Shown here in pieces: positions 23,660 to 36,075 of a stretch of 64,000 nt of DNA. The position numbers and the translations under genes were made by a program. Each line of letters begins with the position of its first letter. Positions within the stretch are counted from its first letter, which is position 1. The stretch is taken from assembly GCA_013420905.1 (NCBI GenBank), contig JAAXNY010000013.1:1550001-1614000 (forward strand), written 5' to 3'. Source of the stretch: Collybia mongolica. Lineage: Eukaryota > Basidiomycota > Agaricomycetes > Agaricales > Clitocybaceae. A model generated the notes under the pieces. The model was not told where the DNA came from. It ran no database searches and saw only the letters and a list, made by a program, of their open reading frames with translations.

Positions 23660-24683
23660 TGATGGCGGGGGCGGATTCGTCTTTCCCCAGGCGAGGGAAG
23701 ACGATGGGCGGGCGGAACATCTTTGCTCCTTAATCTAAACGGTCACCCCCCGCAAAATGATCGCGGGATTTCAATTGATTGCATAACATCAACTCGCACG
23801 GACCTCTGGGAGTTTCCCATTCGAACTTCAGGAACGTCGCGCTACAATCTACTAATGCCATGGTTCAGGCAGAAGACTGACTCTATATCACGGAGATTTT
23901 ACCAAGAAATATGCTATGGTGAACCTATCAGATGGAATAACATCAATACCCAATGAATTCCGAGTCATTGGGAACAAGTCAAATCGAATATAACTTTAAG
24001 TATGCTGCGGCGCGGCCGCCCTGCTCGCCAACCAATGCTCACGAGACCCGCCGGGTGGAATCAAAAAACTACTGAGCCTTAAGGCCATGCAAGTGGCGGT
24101 AAATGCGGTGCATACTTCCAAATTGCCCCTGATGCACAATTCCTAATATTAGTCGAGGCGGCGAGCATCTTGATACACTCGTGGAAGCTTTCTTCACTGC
24201 GGTGATCGAAAGCTGTTTGTGGGTATCACCATCACTTTGTGAACTAAATTGACTTATTCAAATATTCGTTAAATTTCTCAGCGCTACTTGTTGCTATGCA
24301 ATATTTAGCGCGAGTTTGGCGCATCCATATTGTTTTTGAAAAGCATAATTCACAGCATTATGTTAACTCTTGTTCTTCGTCGGGCTGCAAGCGCATTGCC
24401 CCTTCATTACAAGTCATTATGATCTAAGATGCACTCTTGCCCCTTTCTTCCGCCTCGGTTTGTGTGTTGCTCGCGGTATTCCAAATAACCACGTAAATTG
24501 TCGCTCAAAGCGCGCGCCCCCTCGACTTAACTATAATAGGACATCGCGGCTATGCGCGCGATGGAAGAATGCGCCCCTGAGATTTGTTCATGTATACTCC
24601 AATAGAGTATAAATTACAGACGAACGATTAACATTCATCATCATCATCAACAACAATTATCGTTCGCTATCCCGCTGCTAGCC
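23660..24683. other. intergenic, promoter of two divergent regulators
   Basis: One kilobase between the divergent starts of the Zn2Cys6 gene and the HMG-like gene. Short frames have no motif. A (CAT)n-like run precedes the HMG-like start near 24635-24650. Confidence 0.5.
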
Positions 24684-25673
24684 ATGCCATTACAACAACT
24701 GACAATTATGTTCGGCAACGAAATCGCTCTGTATTACAAGCCAAGTTCTGTGGACGACATCTTAAACTGTCCTCAGGTTAAGAAAGCCAGGGAGGGTTGG
24801 AAGACGGACGTTCTCGCCGGCCGTGCCCCAAAGAAAGCTTACAACCGGTATATCCTATATCTAATGTTCGTGGATGGGCCTTTGACAGCTATTCAACACT
24901 ACTGGAAACGTATGGCTTCCCTTGAAGAGAAATCTTTGTTCAATGAAGCACGCCTGAAACTCTCGGAAGAGCGCGGACTAGAACTGAAGAAACTCTGCCC
25001 GGCAGTGCCGTCAACTCTGGCATCGGAGAGACGCAAAGTCCCAAGGAAGAGCAGAAACACAAAGCCAGACAATAAAACGGAGACGAAGGGCGAATCCTCG
25101 AATCACAAGGTAGTTTCCAACGCCCATTGTACCGTGTCAACTATCCTTGCCACGGACACTTCGGTTACGCAGACGAACCATGTCTTTCCGCCGGACGTAG
25201 TAACGAACCTTTCTGACAAACCTTCTGACTGGATGATGCTTCCCGAAAGCTGGATGCCTTGTACATCTCCCGTGGAGGCGCAGTGGTGTGATTATAATAA
25301 TCACTATGGCACTGGGCACTCCCCTCAATCCCTGTCATTGTATTCTACCTATCCAACGTGCTCGCAAGATCTAGACTACCACTACTCTTATTATCCATGG
25401 AACAACAACCTCTCTGGTACCCTCCCTTCAGCAATGCCATCTCGCGAATCCCAAACCCCTGCTGCACCGAGCCGCGCGCCACACCTTTCTCTGCCTTCCA
25501 CGTCTGCGCTCCCTTCAGATTCGGACCTGATTCTGAACGAGTTCGGATTTCCTTCTCCCACTGGATATTACGATGGCCCTGATTTTGGCTCTGAAGATAC
25601 TGATTCGAATTTTACACCTAATCCTTCTCTAATTCATCAAACTGATCTTGCGAGACTGGGTGCATATTGTTAA
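24684..25673 (+). CDS. HMG-box-like protein
   Basis: This is an intronless 329-codon frame. Residues about 47-98 (APKKAYNRYILYL, then IQHYWKRMASLEEKSLFNEA) follow the HMG-box pattern: Pro-x-x-Ala-Tyr-x-x-(Y/F)-I at the start of helix 1, Tyr-Trp-Lys in helix 2, and Glu-Glu-Lys with an aromatic and Ala in helix 3. The usual basic stretch is weak, and the loop after helix 1 is odd. A Lys/Arg-rich segment (ASERRKVPRKSRNTK, about 113-127) may be a nuclear signal. The rest is Ser/Pro/Tyr-rich and probably disordered, as in fungal HMG regulators of mating and development. It could be a sequence-specific HMG factor or a diverged paralogue. The assignment rests on the pattern only. Confidence 0.5.
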   Translation: MPLQQLTIMFGNEIALYYKPSSVDDILNCPQVKKAREGWKTDVLAGRAPKKAYNRYILYLMFVDGPLTAIQHYWKRMASLEEKSLFNEARLKLSEERGLELKKLCPAVPSTLASERRKVPRKSRNTKPDNKTETKGESSNHKVVSNAHCTVSTILATDTSVTQTNHVFPPDVVTNLSDKPSDWMMLPESWMPCTSPVEAQWCDYNNHYGTGHSPQSLSLYSTYPTCSQDLDYHYSYYPWNNNLSGTLPSAMPSRESQTPAAPSRAPHLSLPSTSALPSDSDLILNEFGFPSPTGYYDGPDFGSEDTDSNFTPNPSLIHQTDLARLGAYC

Positions 25674-28562
25674 ATTCTTAGTGAAATCTGGAGAGTATCG
25701 CGGCAGGTTCTGTTTTGTCAAGTAGCAGTTGATTTATGTTTACATTCACACTGTTTCTACTTCCCTAATGATTACATTCGTTGGAATTGGTGTAAGGTCG
25801 TCACCACGAAGGTGACAAGAATGGAAAAAATTGATCAGACATGAATCATCAGACAAACGTCCTCCTCAATGCTGCCCGCTAAACTGGTGTCACGCATCCC
25901 CAGCCATCCTACAGAGGACCGAACTCAAGTTCGCCAAAACGGTTATCACAATACTCTCGGAGCTAAAAGCTCCCCCTGCCACAATATTAATCGAAGGATT
26001 AACTGCATGTGTTGGCCCAACTCCTGCTCTTCGGTAGTCTCTCCGGTCATTACAACAAGAGATTTCCCATCCACTTCATACTTATACACCCGTCATCCAG
26101 CCTGTCTGGCCATCAAAGGCTGCCGAAGATATAGGGGCTGAGGCCTTCAGCAGATCAGCCTATCCGTTCATTCAACGCTCTCGCACAAAGCGAACAGCGG
26201 TCGGCTCGCCAGTCCCGAACTCAAACTAGAATCCGCCCATCGTCTTCTTGAATGTACCATTGGCTGCAGGTTGGTTCCATCAGTCGAATAAACGAACTGC
26301 TATCCTCATTGCAAGCGCTGTCGAACGGCTACCCGACGTTCATCGCGGCAGAGGGTAGTGCCAAAGCCAAAGGGCAGATGCCGCAGCCGATCATAAACCC
26401 AGATCACGACTGAACACGAGAACGGATCTCTATTGTGACAAAGCATCTCCTGAGAGAACCTCTTTTCCCGGAGGAGTCACAATCTCAGAAGCAAATTGAG
26501 AAGACTAGCGTGCAGGCATAACCCCCAGCCAAGACACACCAACTGCCTTGAGGGACTGACAGAGTTGATGTCGCAGATATTCGCAGGTCATTGGAATAAC
26601 AGCACATTCAACTGATAACATGGAAAACCTTTGGACAAGCCGTGGCGTAGAAGATCGAAAAGAGAAAGTAGAATGAGCTCCAGGGAAAGGGTCTTCGCCA
26701 CCCGGTGTTTACGAGGAGAATGAGCTGGGCTAAGCTTGAGGACCCACGTGGCACCGAGAGCCATCACACCACCCACATCTAAGCGGCGGACAAGATGTCA
26801 AGGAGCCTAAAGATGAAGTGAGAGCTGGGTTACTAACGCACAGCAAATACCGTGCTATGCCTTCCTGTCTAGAAGGTCATACGATCACAGGGGTAACGTG
26901 AAATGTCCGGTCTCAAGAAGATCATGTAAGAGGTAGGAAAGCTTCTCATAATCTGAGGCACCACGGTTCGGCCGACGTCTGTCACACGATTGCAGACCTG
27001 CGCCGTGCCAAAGCGCCTCCTCGAAAACCCTGAAGAAAGGTCTCACGGAGCCCGTGCTTTCCTGTACAAATCCCTTAGAATGTTCATGAGCCGCCAATGG
27101 CCACCCCGAAATCCTCTTTACTATATCGACCGCGAAGCCATGCAAATTTCGAGGCGTTCGCCGACGCTTCTGGACATCCCCAACGACTACCCTCACACAT
27201 CACTTTGAAAAGGATGCACTAGGGAAACGCAGTTGTCCACGGCGAGCGGAATATTGCCAAAACGTCACCGGGGTTTAGGGCTCCCACATGTACCTACGTA
27301 ACATGATGGAGCCACCTTGGGAATGGATCATGATGACCCAGGCCGACGATGTCCTATGTGGAAGCTTGTGTCTCCACAGGAGTGGAGAAGGTGGTGACGG
27401 TAAAAATCCCAAAACAGCGTACTAGTTCGACAGTGCGTCGGGATGAGAAATCCGGTGCCAAAAGAGTGGTTTCTGGGGGGGAAGTAGACCTCCAATAAGG
27501 TCTGTCTGGAGTCCCATCTGGAAGAGCCGGCCGACCACGACTACCCTCATAAATGTGCGTAATCCACTCAACCTAGCACCTGTACCTCAAATAGGTACCG
27601 CGACGCGTCTCTGGTGCTCAAACCCGGAGTTCCTTAACTTCAGCGATAGAGCACTCGTGTTTCCGGCGACGTCTATCCCGGTTCGTCATGCCATCTGAAC
27701 CATCACTGTAGGAAACATGCACTAGAAAGGCCTCAAGCATCTAGCGAAGACGACAATGGGCAAACATTCTTGGCAGTTTCCGGTATGGGGTGAGAGGGTG
27801 CCAGACAACGAGAACGCGGGGTCCCGAGACGACACAAACGGGGTTCTGTGTGTGGCCGAAGTTAGAACAACTCGTAGATCGGGTTGGGCACTTTTCCGAA
27901 GACACGATGGAGGCAGGTGGTGAGGTATCATTGTGGAGGAACGTTTTTTGAAGAGCGTCAAATGTCCGCGCTTTGGCAATAATTCCAAGGCACAAGGGTT
28001 CAGTCATCACAAAACTCGATACACCATTCTCCATCCCACTCAACGAATGGGGTCATACGCGACGACAACCAACAAGCATATTGAAGACATCCGGTGACCT
28101 AAAAACATTTAGGGTTAGATTTCACTCCTGGGCAGGAATGGATCATTTTGGCTGGAAGCAGCGATATGCCAAGGAGAGGCAGGTTGACGGTTTGAACAGG
28201 AACCTAGAGCGATGAAGGTTTGAAAAGACATGGAGAATCTGGAAGGTCTTTCCCGTCTCTGGGTTGGAGGAGTTGGCATGCCACATCGTGGTTGAGAGCA
28301 AAGCCGCAAAGGATTTCAAGTGGGTAAATAACGCGTACACTTTGCCAATCAAACATAAGCAAAAAGCACCGCCACAACGCCCCACAAACAAACCCTAAAA
28401 CTTTCGTGCGACGCATCGTATACATAGGGGACTATATCAACGTTTTGTGAGAGCAAGACGGAATCCATCCAATTTATAGAAATCGCTACATGGTGTCGGT
28501 AAATCAATACAATAGATATTGGGTGAGGCTGGGTGAGGCTGAAAACCAATTCAAATCTAGCA
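25674..28562. other. 2.9 kb stretch with no gene recognised
   Basis: All frames are at most about 100 codons, with shifting strands and no motif. Base composition is more GC-rich around 26.9-27.7 kb than in the transposon nest. It may hold an old relic that I cannot identify. No RNA gene is seen. Confidence 0.45.
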
Positions 28563-29988
28563 TTAACCCTTCCAGAAGTTGTCATACGAAGCACTGGCAT
28601 TGACTCCCTATAACCGGTATGTGATTCACAGATAACCAGCCAATGTACTGAAACGTACCATAGTGATATAGCCTATCAGACCTTGTGAAATAACACCGCC
28701 GAGCAGGTCCAACTTGAAAACAGGGTTATACTGCCCCTCAGGCCCATGACTATCTTCAAAAATGTTGAGAGAGTCACGCCAATTGCGAGTGCGACCGTGT
28801 ATATTCCGAATAGGATTTGTCACGTATGGGTGCATCTGCGAGTCGTCGGTCAGACCCTTTCAATTATAAAAGGCACATATGGCCTTGAACGACACAAAAG
28901 AGAAAAGGAAATATAAGATGTGGAGACCACTCACGTTGTCAATTCGCAGGTTAATCTCGTCATCGAAGAAGAACTGTCCAACATGAGCGAGATGATCTGA
29001 TGTGAATGTTCCATTCGGCAATGTTGTCCATCTGGGGAATACTTTTGTGTGAATATGGGTCGCACGACCCGTGTAGTAACCTGGGAATATCGCTGGAAAA
29101 GGCAACTTCAATCACGAGCGGAACCTGTAGGTTATAAAAACGTTACTTGTAAACTGGGCTACGCCGTTCGCGTCCGTCGGCCACGCTCCGCGTAGGAACG
29201 TCTCGTCGGGTAACGTGCGAGGGAACGAACTAAGGAGACCTGCACGTTTACCGCCGACTTGGGGCTTTTCGTCCCGAAGATGAGGATGTGGAAAGGGTCG
29301 ACCTGGTTGAGAACAATTAGATAGAAGCTGAAATGATTCACGTTGCATACCTGCGTAGTGCCCTGTGGCATTCGCTTGCCATATATCAACGAGGATGTTG
29401 GGTAACGGTCTACAGGTTTCGACGTCGATAACACCAATATCCAAAAGCTAGAAGTATGTGAAGGTTGGCTTTTTTTCTATAGTGAAGTGGATGAAGGCGC
29501 ACAAGGAGGAGCCCATCCTGGAGTTCAGCAATATTTTGTCGAATAGGGTGCCCCGCAGAATGGTAATAGGGTCCCTCTGTGGCTTCGGGTGCCAATACGC
29601 AAGAATTATTTCGGATCTCTGTTTCTTGAGCTATTGTACAGGTCAGGAGATTCTGGTCATCGCCTGGCCCGTTGATGGTATCGCCATAGGTTCCAGAGGA
29701 AAAGAGTTCGTCATAACCAGGTAAAGATGGTTGTCCACCAAGCACTTTCTGTGCCCAAGATCGTTTCCTTGAGGCAGTGAATTCAGCAACTGCTGGTGCG
29801 CACTGTTCGACGATTCTATATCAGCCAGGAAGAATCCAAAAGATCCGGGATACATGACAGACATGGTATGCAGCAGCTTGCAATGACCTCTGAACCTCGA
29901 TCTCCTGAGGTGACTTCGGTTCCTTGTGGCCTGCTACGCTGCATAACAGCGGCAGTAATGTGAGAAGGACGGTATGGATGGCTGGCAT
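28563..29988 (-). CDS. secreted intradiol ring-cleavage dioxygenase
   Basis: This is a non-haem Fe(III) enzyme family that opens catechol-type rings between the two hydroxyls. The fungal secreted branch acts on lignin-derived and plant phenolics; the substrate is not fixed here. The start at 29988 gives a clear signal peptide (MPAIHTVLLTLLPLLCSVAG). Exons join by frame: HCAPAVAEFTASRKRSWAQ; CVLAPEATEGPYYHSAGHPIR (with the first ligand Tyr); LLDIGVIDVETCRPLPN and DIWQANATGHYAGMQ; GRPFPHPHLRDEKPQ; RGAWPTDANGVAQFTS; FPGYYTGRATHIHTKVF (second Tyr and the His-x-His ligands); HPYVTNPIRNIHGRTRNWRD; QGLIGYITM joined across a short intron to GVNASASYDNFWKG, with the stop at 28563. All four iron ligands are present. 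It diverges from the lactonizing enzyme, which uses a product of this chemistry. Confidence 0.85.
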
Positions 29989-30212
29989 AGTGATGAGAAG
30001 AGGGAAGACGGGTAAAGCTACCTCATTTATGTATGGGAGGGAGCCGACTCGCGCGGGCGGAGAGGGGTTGTTCCATCCGGGCTGCCGAGACCTGAGAACC
30101 CAATTTTAGGGTTTCGATCAGGGTTGATTACAGTACTGTTAATTACTTCAACCGTGAGGCCGTAAATAACCTTTCTCCTCTTTTTGACTCGACCAGGATT
30201 CTACCCAACACG
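29989..30212. promoter_or_regulatory. divergent promoter, dioxygenase and lactonizing enzyme
   Basis: There are 224 bases between two divergent start codons of metabolically linked families, which makes co-regulation likely. I did not find a palindromic CGG-type site that I would defend. Confidence 0.5.
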
Positions 30213-31558
30213 ATGGAACAGGCTCAATCCCTTTTCTCAACATCTAATACCACAGTCATAAATCCTCCGACTGTTCATCACATCTTGTCAGGGTCCTTTC
30301 GTTCTCTGTCCCTCTTCTTGCTTGCCTTTTCACCAATTCATCGCACTTTATCACTAGTTCAAACAGTCGACGCTTTTGGACCCCATCAATATCTTGCGCT
30401 AAATCCACGAAAAGACAGGGTGTACACAACGAGCTGGGCGCTACCTCCTGTTCTTTCTAGCTGGGAAATTGAACGACCTGTGGCAAGAGATTGGCGTGTA
30501 AATCATGTGAATAACGTCCCCATCAGTGCGTTGATGATATGACGCTTGCGAGAGAACGGAGTATCTTATAACTATTGGCAGCGGCAACGTCATCGTACAT
30601 AACCATACCACCGCCTCATACGCACATCTATTCAGCTGGCGGTCCGACAGGCGAAGTGCACGTCCTTGATTCCTCAACAGGTGGGTTCGGGGAGAAAATC
30701 CAACAGATTTTGTTTGTCCCTGAGAACCAGCTGGAATCTGCAGACAAGACCCGAGTGGCCCTGGTATGTTGTACCCACACCTACTCCGTCAACTCGCACT
30801 TAAGTCTTCTTCAGCATTATGGATCGCATGGCGTTGAATTCTCTTCCCCCACGGCACATGCCTTTATCCCTGTGCTGGGCACGAATTCGATAGAGATGTA
30901 TACGCACGACCCACTGTCAGGACTGTTGACGCATATATACTCCGCCCCATCGCCGCGCGGTCCTAACGCACGCGATGGTACCAGACACGTCAAGGTGCAC
31001 CCTAATGGAAAAGTGCTCTACTGCGTGACGGAGCATACCAACTTCGTCGATGCATACTCGATAGGCCCCTCTTCGCTCGTTTATCTCTCATCACGGTCTC
31101 TTCTCCCTGCTAACACTACAGATATTTCTCGATTTAGAGGCGATACCCTGTTATTAACACCCCCGACAGCCGACCAACCAACCCCCTTGACATTGTTTGC
31201 TACGACGAGGGGCGCAAAGACTGAAACGAAAGGATGGCTCAGCGTTTTTTCCCTCGATGTGGACGGCTTGTTCTCCACAGATGAGGCCCGCTATGAGACG
31301 GCAACATCAGGAGGGAAGGCAAACGCCATCGACCTCTTGCCTAGATCCACATCGGAATCCTCTGATGATGGTATCTGGGTTCTGCTCACTGACGATGACG
31401 ACTCAGCTGCGGAACGAGGGAACAGCGTCAGGGTCCTAGAGTGGAACGGATGGGGTGGGGAATTAAAGGAAGTTGCCGGTTGGCCTTCTCCTGACGAAGA
31501 AGTCGAACTTTCAGGAAAACAGATGGCAGGTGGTAGCCACGCGTTATGGTTAGACTGA
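30213..31558 (+). CDS. carboxy-cis,cis-muconate lactonizing enzyme (3-carboxymuconate cyclase, beta-propeller)
   Basis: The fungal enzyme is a seven-bladed propeller that cyclises 3-carboxy-cis,cis-muconate in the protocatechuate branch. The start at 30213 leads to HHILSGSFRSLSLFLLAFSP and GPHQYLALNPRKDRVYTTSW, then an intron near 30530-30589. The second exon reads HTHIYSAGGPTGEVHVL, then a short intron (donor after VAL near 30760, acceptor near 30813) and HYGSHGVEFSSPTAHAFIPVLG. This block and RHVKVHPNGKVLYCVTEHTNFVDAY carry the His and Asn/Glu residues typical of the active-site face. Near the end are GGKANAIDLLP, WVLLTDDDD and GGSHALWLD. The length is about right for the family at 380-400 residues. 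It shares a promoter region with the dioxygenase. Confidence 0.82.
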
Positions 31559-31882
31559 GAAATCAAGACTATAATCTCCCATCGACAACCCGTTTTTCGT
31601 CCTCTGAGCGCTCGATCGTCAATAGATTACCATTTAACTGTGATGCTATACCATAAGCAGCTCATCTTTCTCTCTCCAACTGCTCTATTGTTATCACCAG
31701 CCAAACCGTGACGGGTCTTGTGTACTAACCCACGTCCCTAATTTAATAGGGTAACATTTGACAGCCTGGGCGTATTAACAAGCCGAGGATTTCGAAGCCT
31801 AATACAGTACAAGGTGGCCCCTCCGCCGCTCGTGAGGTACTACCCAAGAATTCCTAGGCGTACGCACACACTATTTATAGAA
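31559..31882. other. intergenic, convergent 3' ends
   Basis: A 324-base gap between two genes that end toward each other. No feature is seen. Confidence 0.5.
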
Positions 31883-33933
31883 TTACCCGCGATACTCTGG
31901 GTCAGCCAAAGAATTGTTCTGCAAAGCCTGTGCTTTTGCCTCGTTTTGATTGCGTCTGATCCCCTTCTGAACTTCTAAATCCCAACCCGTACCTAGCCAA
32001 ATCACCCCATACTCGCTTAGACCGACAATAAACAATGCAAGGACCTGGCCTATGGAAAATCACATGTTGAGATGACGGACAGGGTCTTGGTACCATGTCA
32101 TGGACGGACCTATCCAGAGTCCCTGAAGCCCAAGTTGGAAATGAGAATGGAAAGCCAATGTGATGCTCATAGGCAATGCCAGGATATAGTAAGCGATTAA
32201 ATTAAATAAAGCACCAAGGTGTTGACGGCCTAAAAGCGGAAGGTATTTCCATTCATTCGGATCTAGAAATGGGGTATCATACCTTGTCCACGCAAAGTTC
32301 CACCACACGACCCGACCAGACCATCCGCTATTTGAAATGAAGCAACTAAGGGCATGACTTTGCTAACCAAATCCACGACGTCTTCATCATCGCTAAACAG
32401 ATAACCATACACCTATGAAGCCTTCAATCGGAATACGATAAGAGCATCAACATGTACAGACATCTTTGGTAGCCATCATGCATACCATGACAATAGTGCC
32501 AATAATCACGCTCATAAGAGCAGATGCATGAGCAGCATGTTTTGCGCCGACGGCTGACCGGGAGCCTATGAGGTTTCCCACACGGTTTGATGCAGCGACG
32601 CCAATTCCAAAGGGAATAGTATTAAGAACTATAAGGACATATTAGATTGGCGTGGTTCTGGCAGTCAGATTATCACTAACTCTGGTCGGTGGTCATGATG
32701 ATCGACTGAGCAGCCAAGGGTACTGAACCCAGTCGACCAGCAGCAAGAGCAACGATCTCGAATGCTGCCCTGAAAGACAGGGGTCAGCACAAAGAAGAGG
32801 CCATACGCACATAACGAACCATTCAGTACCAACCATTAAAATTCCAGGGAGAGCTAGTTTGAGGAACGCGTAGCAGCTTCGAAATCGAAAGACAGATCCT
32901 AATTTTAAACCTCCCCAACACCCATTGCGGGTATGTGTTGGTGAGAGATATGTGACCAAGCCAAGGCCGACGAAGGAAATCCAATACGTGATGGAGAGTG
33001 CGATGGGTGAACCCAGCAATCCCAAAGACGTATAATGGATGAGTACCACGTTGATGAAAACGTTGATAGGGGAAATTATCACAAGGACAAGTGTTGAGGC
33101 TCCCATGATTCCTAGATAGGAATAAGTAAAAAATCCGAATATCGAATCTGTTAGCACCTTGACACTGAAGGTATTTTTTCAAACTCTCAAATCCGATATA
33201 CGCAGGCGCTCCAAGGAGAAGAATTCTCAGAAATTTTTGAACGCCATTGCTAAGTCCTTCAGGTTGCCCAAGATCCAGCAAAACTGGCTCAATGAATGCC
33301 CAAAGGACCCCGATTGGAATAAAAGTTATCCATAGGAGAACAACACATCTCTGAAGTTGAATTGAAAGGTTTATTCTCTGAATTCCTCCTGTAAAAGCCT
33401 GGGATCCAAGAGTGTCGAGCGCTGTCGTTCCTCCAAGAGCAATGCACCAGCCTAAATAAACAAAGCGTGGGATTATGACCTGATAAGGTTTGAATTTGAA
33501 AGGAACTAGCCGGTTACAAATGCGAACATCAGCGAAAACGCAGCCACAGACAATTCCTCTGGACCAAGACGACCGGCTATTAGGATCGAAACGGTTTGAA
33601 TCGAGTTCTGAAGGATGTACGAGAAGATAACTGCTTTTGAAACAGTTACACGGTCTCGGGGTCAATACGGGGGTCGTGGTTTGTTTGGGCGAAACTTCAC
33701 TCGCCTGGTATCGAATCAACGAGCAGTGATACAAAAAGGGTCTTATCAAACTTTTCGGGATTCTGACCCTCTCGACTACCTTGGAGGCCATCAACGTCCA
33801 CTGGGGATGATAATGAGCAGGCTGTCGGATGTTCGACGCCCCTGGTGGTCTTCGGTACAAGCGGGTCTGTTTCATTGTAGCATGCCTGATTGGCAGTAGG
33901 CATAGTTAAAGAGGAGTTAACCTCATCCCTCAA
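31883..33933 (-). CDS. MATE-family multidrug/toxin extrusion transporter
   Basis: MATE proteins export organic cations or other metabolites against H+ or Na+. The start at 33933 (or MPTANQ at 33903) gives a hydrophilic N-terminus with [11 protein letters not shown], then TM segments spread over about eight exons. Recognisable blocks, in order, are: [20 protein letters not shown] near 33590; [19 protein letters not shown] (the first MATE signature); [127 protein letters not shown]; a last block with [20 protein letters not shown] and [15 protein letters not shown]. The tail LADPEYRG ends at 31883. Both homologous halves are present and no lesion was seen. The substrate is unknown. Confidence 0.82.
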
Positions 33934-34340
33934 CTTCTTGGAGCTTTATGTGCTGTCATGAAGTTGTTCCCGACTTGCAGTTCCATGGCCAGTCTGATTT
34001 CGACCCTGATTTCTTATCTATGAATCAAGCAATCAGGTCCCCATTATTAGTGAAAGTCACAACTGGCTTCTCCAGGAATATATACACCGAGTTACAAGAC
34101 CGCGCTGATACGTGGACCCATGGATGGACCGTATGGAGCTCGAACCAATCGATCGCCTCAAGGCAAAACACGACTTGCAAAATTTCCCGCAATTCTTCAC
34201 TGTCAGCCCAAAACTAAGGATCATGGGATTCTCTCTTACTTATCATGTCCTTCTCGACATATCCGGTAAAAGGAAGCCATTTTACCGTACTCAAAGTCAA
34301 ATCCTTCCCCCCTGTAATCACCCAACACAATTTCCCCAGC
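33934..34340. other. intergenic, divergent promoters
   Basis: About 400 bases between the divergent starts of the MATE gene and the agmatinase-fold gene. Short frames here resemble nothing. No site was identified. Confidence 0.45.
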
Positions 34341-36075
34341 ATGATGAAATACTTACTTTCCGTTCTATGTCTCTTCGCTCTGCCTACTCTTGTACGACCC
34401 CATGACCACTTGGATCATGGTGACCAAGTGCCCTTCGACTACGTGAGATTTCCCCTCGAACCCTTAAATCGGTACATCAAAGGGGAAGGTCAGCCCACAG
34501 CATCACATATTTAAATCTCTAATTGTTCTCAAAATGTATCTTTCGAAGTAACCGCAGACGCCACATTTTCTGGTATAACAACGTTTGCCAAACTTCCTTG
34601 GGTCCAGTGCCTCACTCGGGAAGGACATATCCCTATCGATATCGCCTTCTTGGGTGCCCCATTCGTTAGCAAGCGACGACTTAAGGTCCCCTTATAAATC
34701 ACTCATACATCCCTGGAACAGGATACCGGTACCAGCTATCGGCCTGGGGCACGCTTCGGTCCAGGTTTGCCTTACTTACTCATCCGTGCTGTTCTGTTGC
34801 TCAATTGTCGATGTAGCCGGCATCCGAGCTGGATCGCGTCGGTTGACCTTGTATGGAGGATACAATGTCCCTCTTGAAGCCAACCCGTTCCGTTCTGGTC
34901 TTCGAATTGTGGATTGCGGTGATATACCAGTCACGTAGGTATTATAATTTGATTTATAGGAACTAACAATTAACCTTCTACTTCATATACTTAAGTCCCT
35001 ACGATAATAAATTTGCAATTCAACAAATCGAAGACGGTCATAAGGCACTCTTGCAACGCGAGGCTTTCTCACCTTTGGGGAACGACTCGACTACCGGTCA
35101 AAGTCTTTCTCCCCTCTCCTTAGATGGTAAAAATCACCCTCGTATCATCACACTCGGTGGGGATCACACCATAGTCTTGCCCATCCTCCGATCAATCCAT
35201 TCTGTCTATGGGCCTATTTCTGTCATCCATTTTGATTCTCATCTGGGTGAGCGAGGTTGTAATTATCTCAAGCTCAAGTTCTGTCCTGATACATTGACCC
35301 TCATGTATGTAAGATACCTGGAAGCCTTCCGTCTTCGGGGGTTCTCCTTCCAGCCAGGCGGCCATCAATCATGGAACCTACTTTTATTGGGCAAGCCAGG
35401 AGGGATTAATCAAGAACGGAACATCAATTGCAAGTTCATTTCATATTGACTCTCGTACCTTCTGGAACACTTTGATCCTAGTTTTTTCTATTAGCACGGA
35501 GCGATCAGGACCACCCTGTCTAGCCTAGACGACTACGAGAACGACGACGCCTCAGGGTTCCAACGCATCGAGGCTCGTGAAATTGATACCATTGGTGAGA
35601 AACATCGGTATTACGGTATCAAGGACGCGATTCAACTACCCTTTTTACAGGTACCACAGGAATCATCAAAAAAATTAGAGAGACAGTTGGAAGTTCTCCC
35701 GTGTACCTTTCCATAGACGTACAGAATTAAATTCCTCAAACTCTCAGGAGGACTGATGAACGACCTGCCCCTAGATCGACTCTATCGACCCCGCCTTCGC
35801 ACCCGCCACAGGTACCCCGGAAACAGGGGGCTGGTCGACTCGCGAACTCCGTACCATCCTCAGGGGTCTAGACGGTCTTCGGATTGTTTCGGCAGATATC
35901 GTTGAGGTTGCTCCTGCTTACGACACCAACGCAGAACTCACGACTATGGCTGCTGCTGATGTAAGACACAAAATTTCCCCTCTCAAGTTGTTACCCAACT
36001 CGCCCCTAGGTACTCTTCGAGGTCCTCACGGTCATGACCAAGACCCCTCTGGGTAAAGTTGTAGGATCAAACTAG
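34341..36075 (+). CDS. secreted agmatinase/arginase-fold ureohydrolase
   Basis: These Mn2+ enzymes hydrolyse guanidino compounds such as agmatine or arginine to urea. The N-terminus MMKYLLSVLCLFALPTLVRP is a signal peptide, as in a fungal secreted branch. Frame-guided exons read: FSGITTFAKLPWVQCL and HIPIDIAFLGAPF; GTSYRPGARFGP; RIVDCGDIPVTPYDN; IITLGGDHTIVLP (ligand His); ISVIHFDSHLD, completed across an intron near 35247-35315, with the Asp-x-His-x-Asp ligands; FGGSPSSQAAINHGTYFYWA; IRTTLSSLDDYENDD; SPVYLSIDIDSIDPAFAPATGTPE (Asp-x-Asp ligands, after an intron at about 35719-35774); SADIVEVAPAYD; FEVLTVMTKTPLGK. The stop is at 36075. All Mn ligands are present. GHIPIDIAFLGAP and the length favour agmatinase over arginase; the substrate is not proven. 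Confidence 0.82.
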
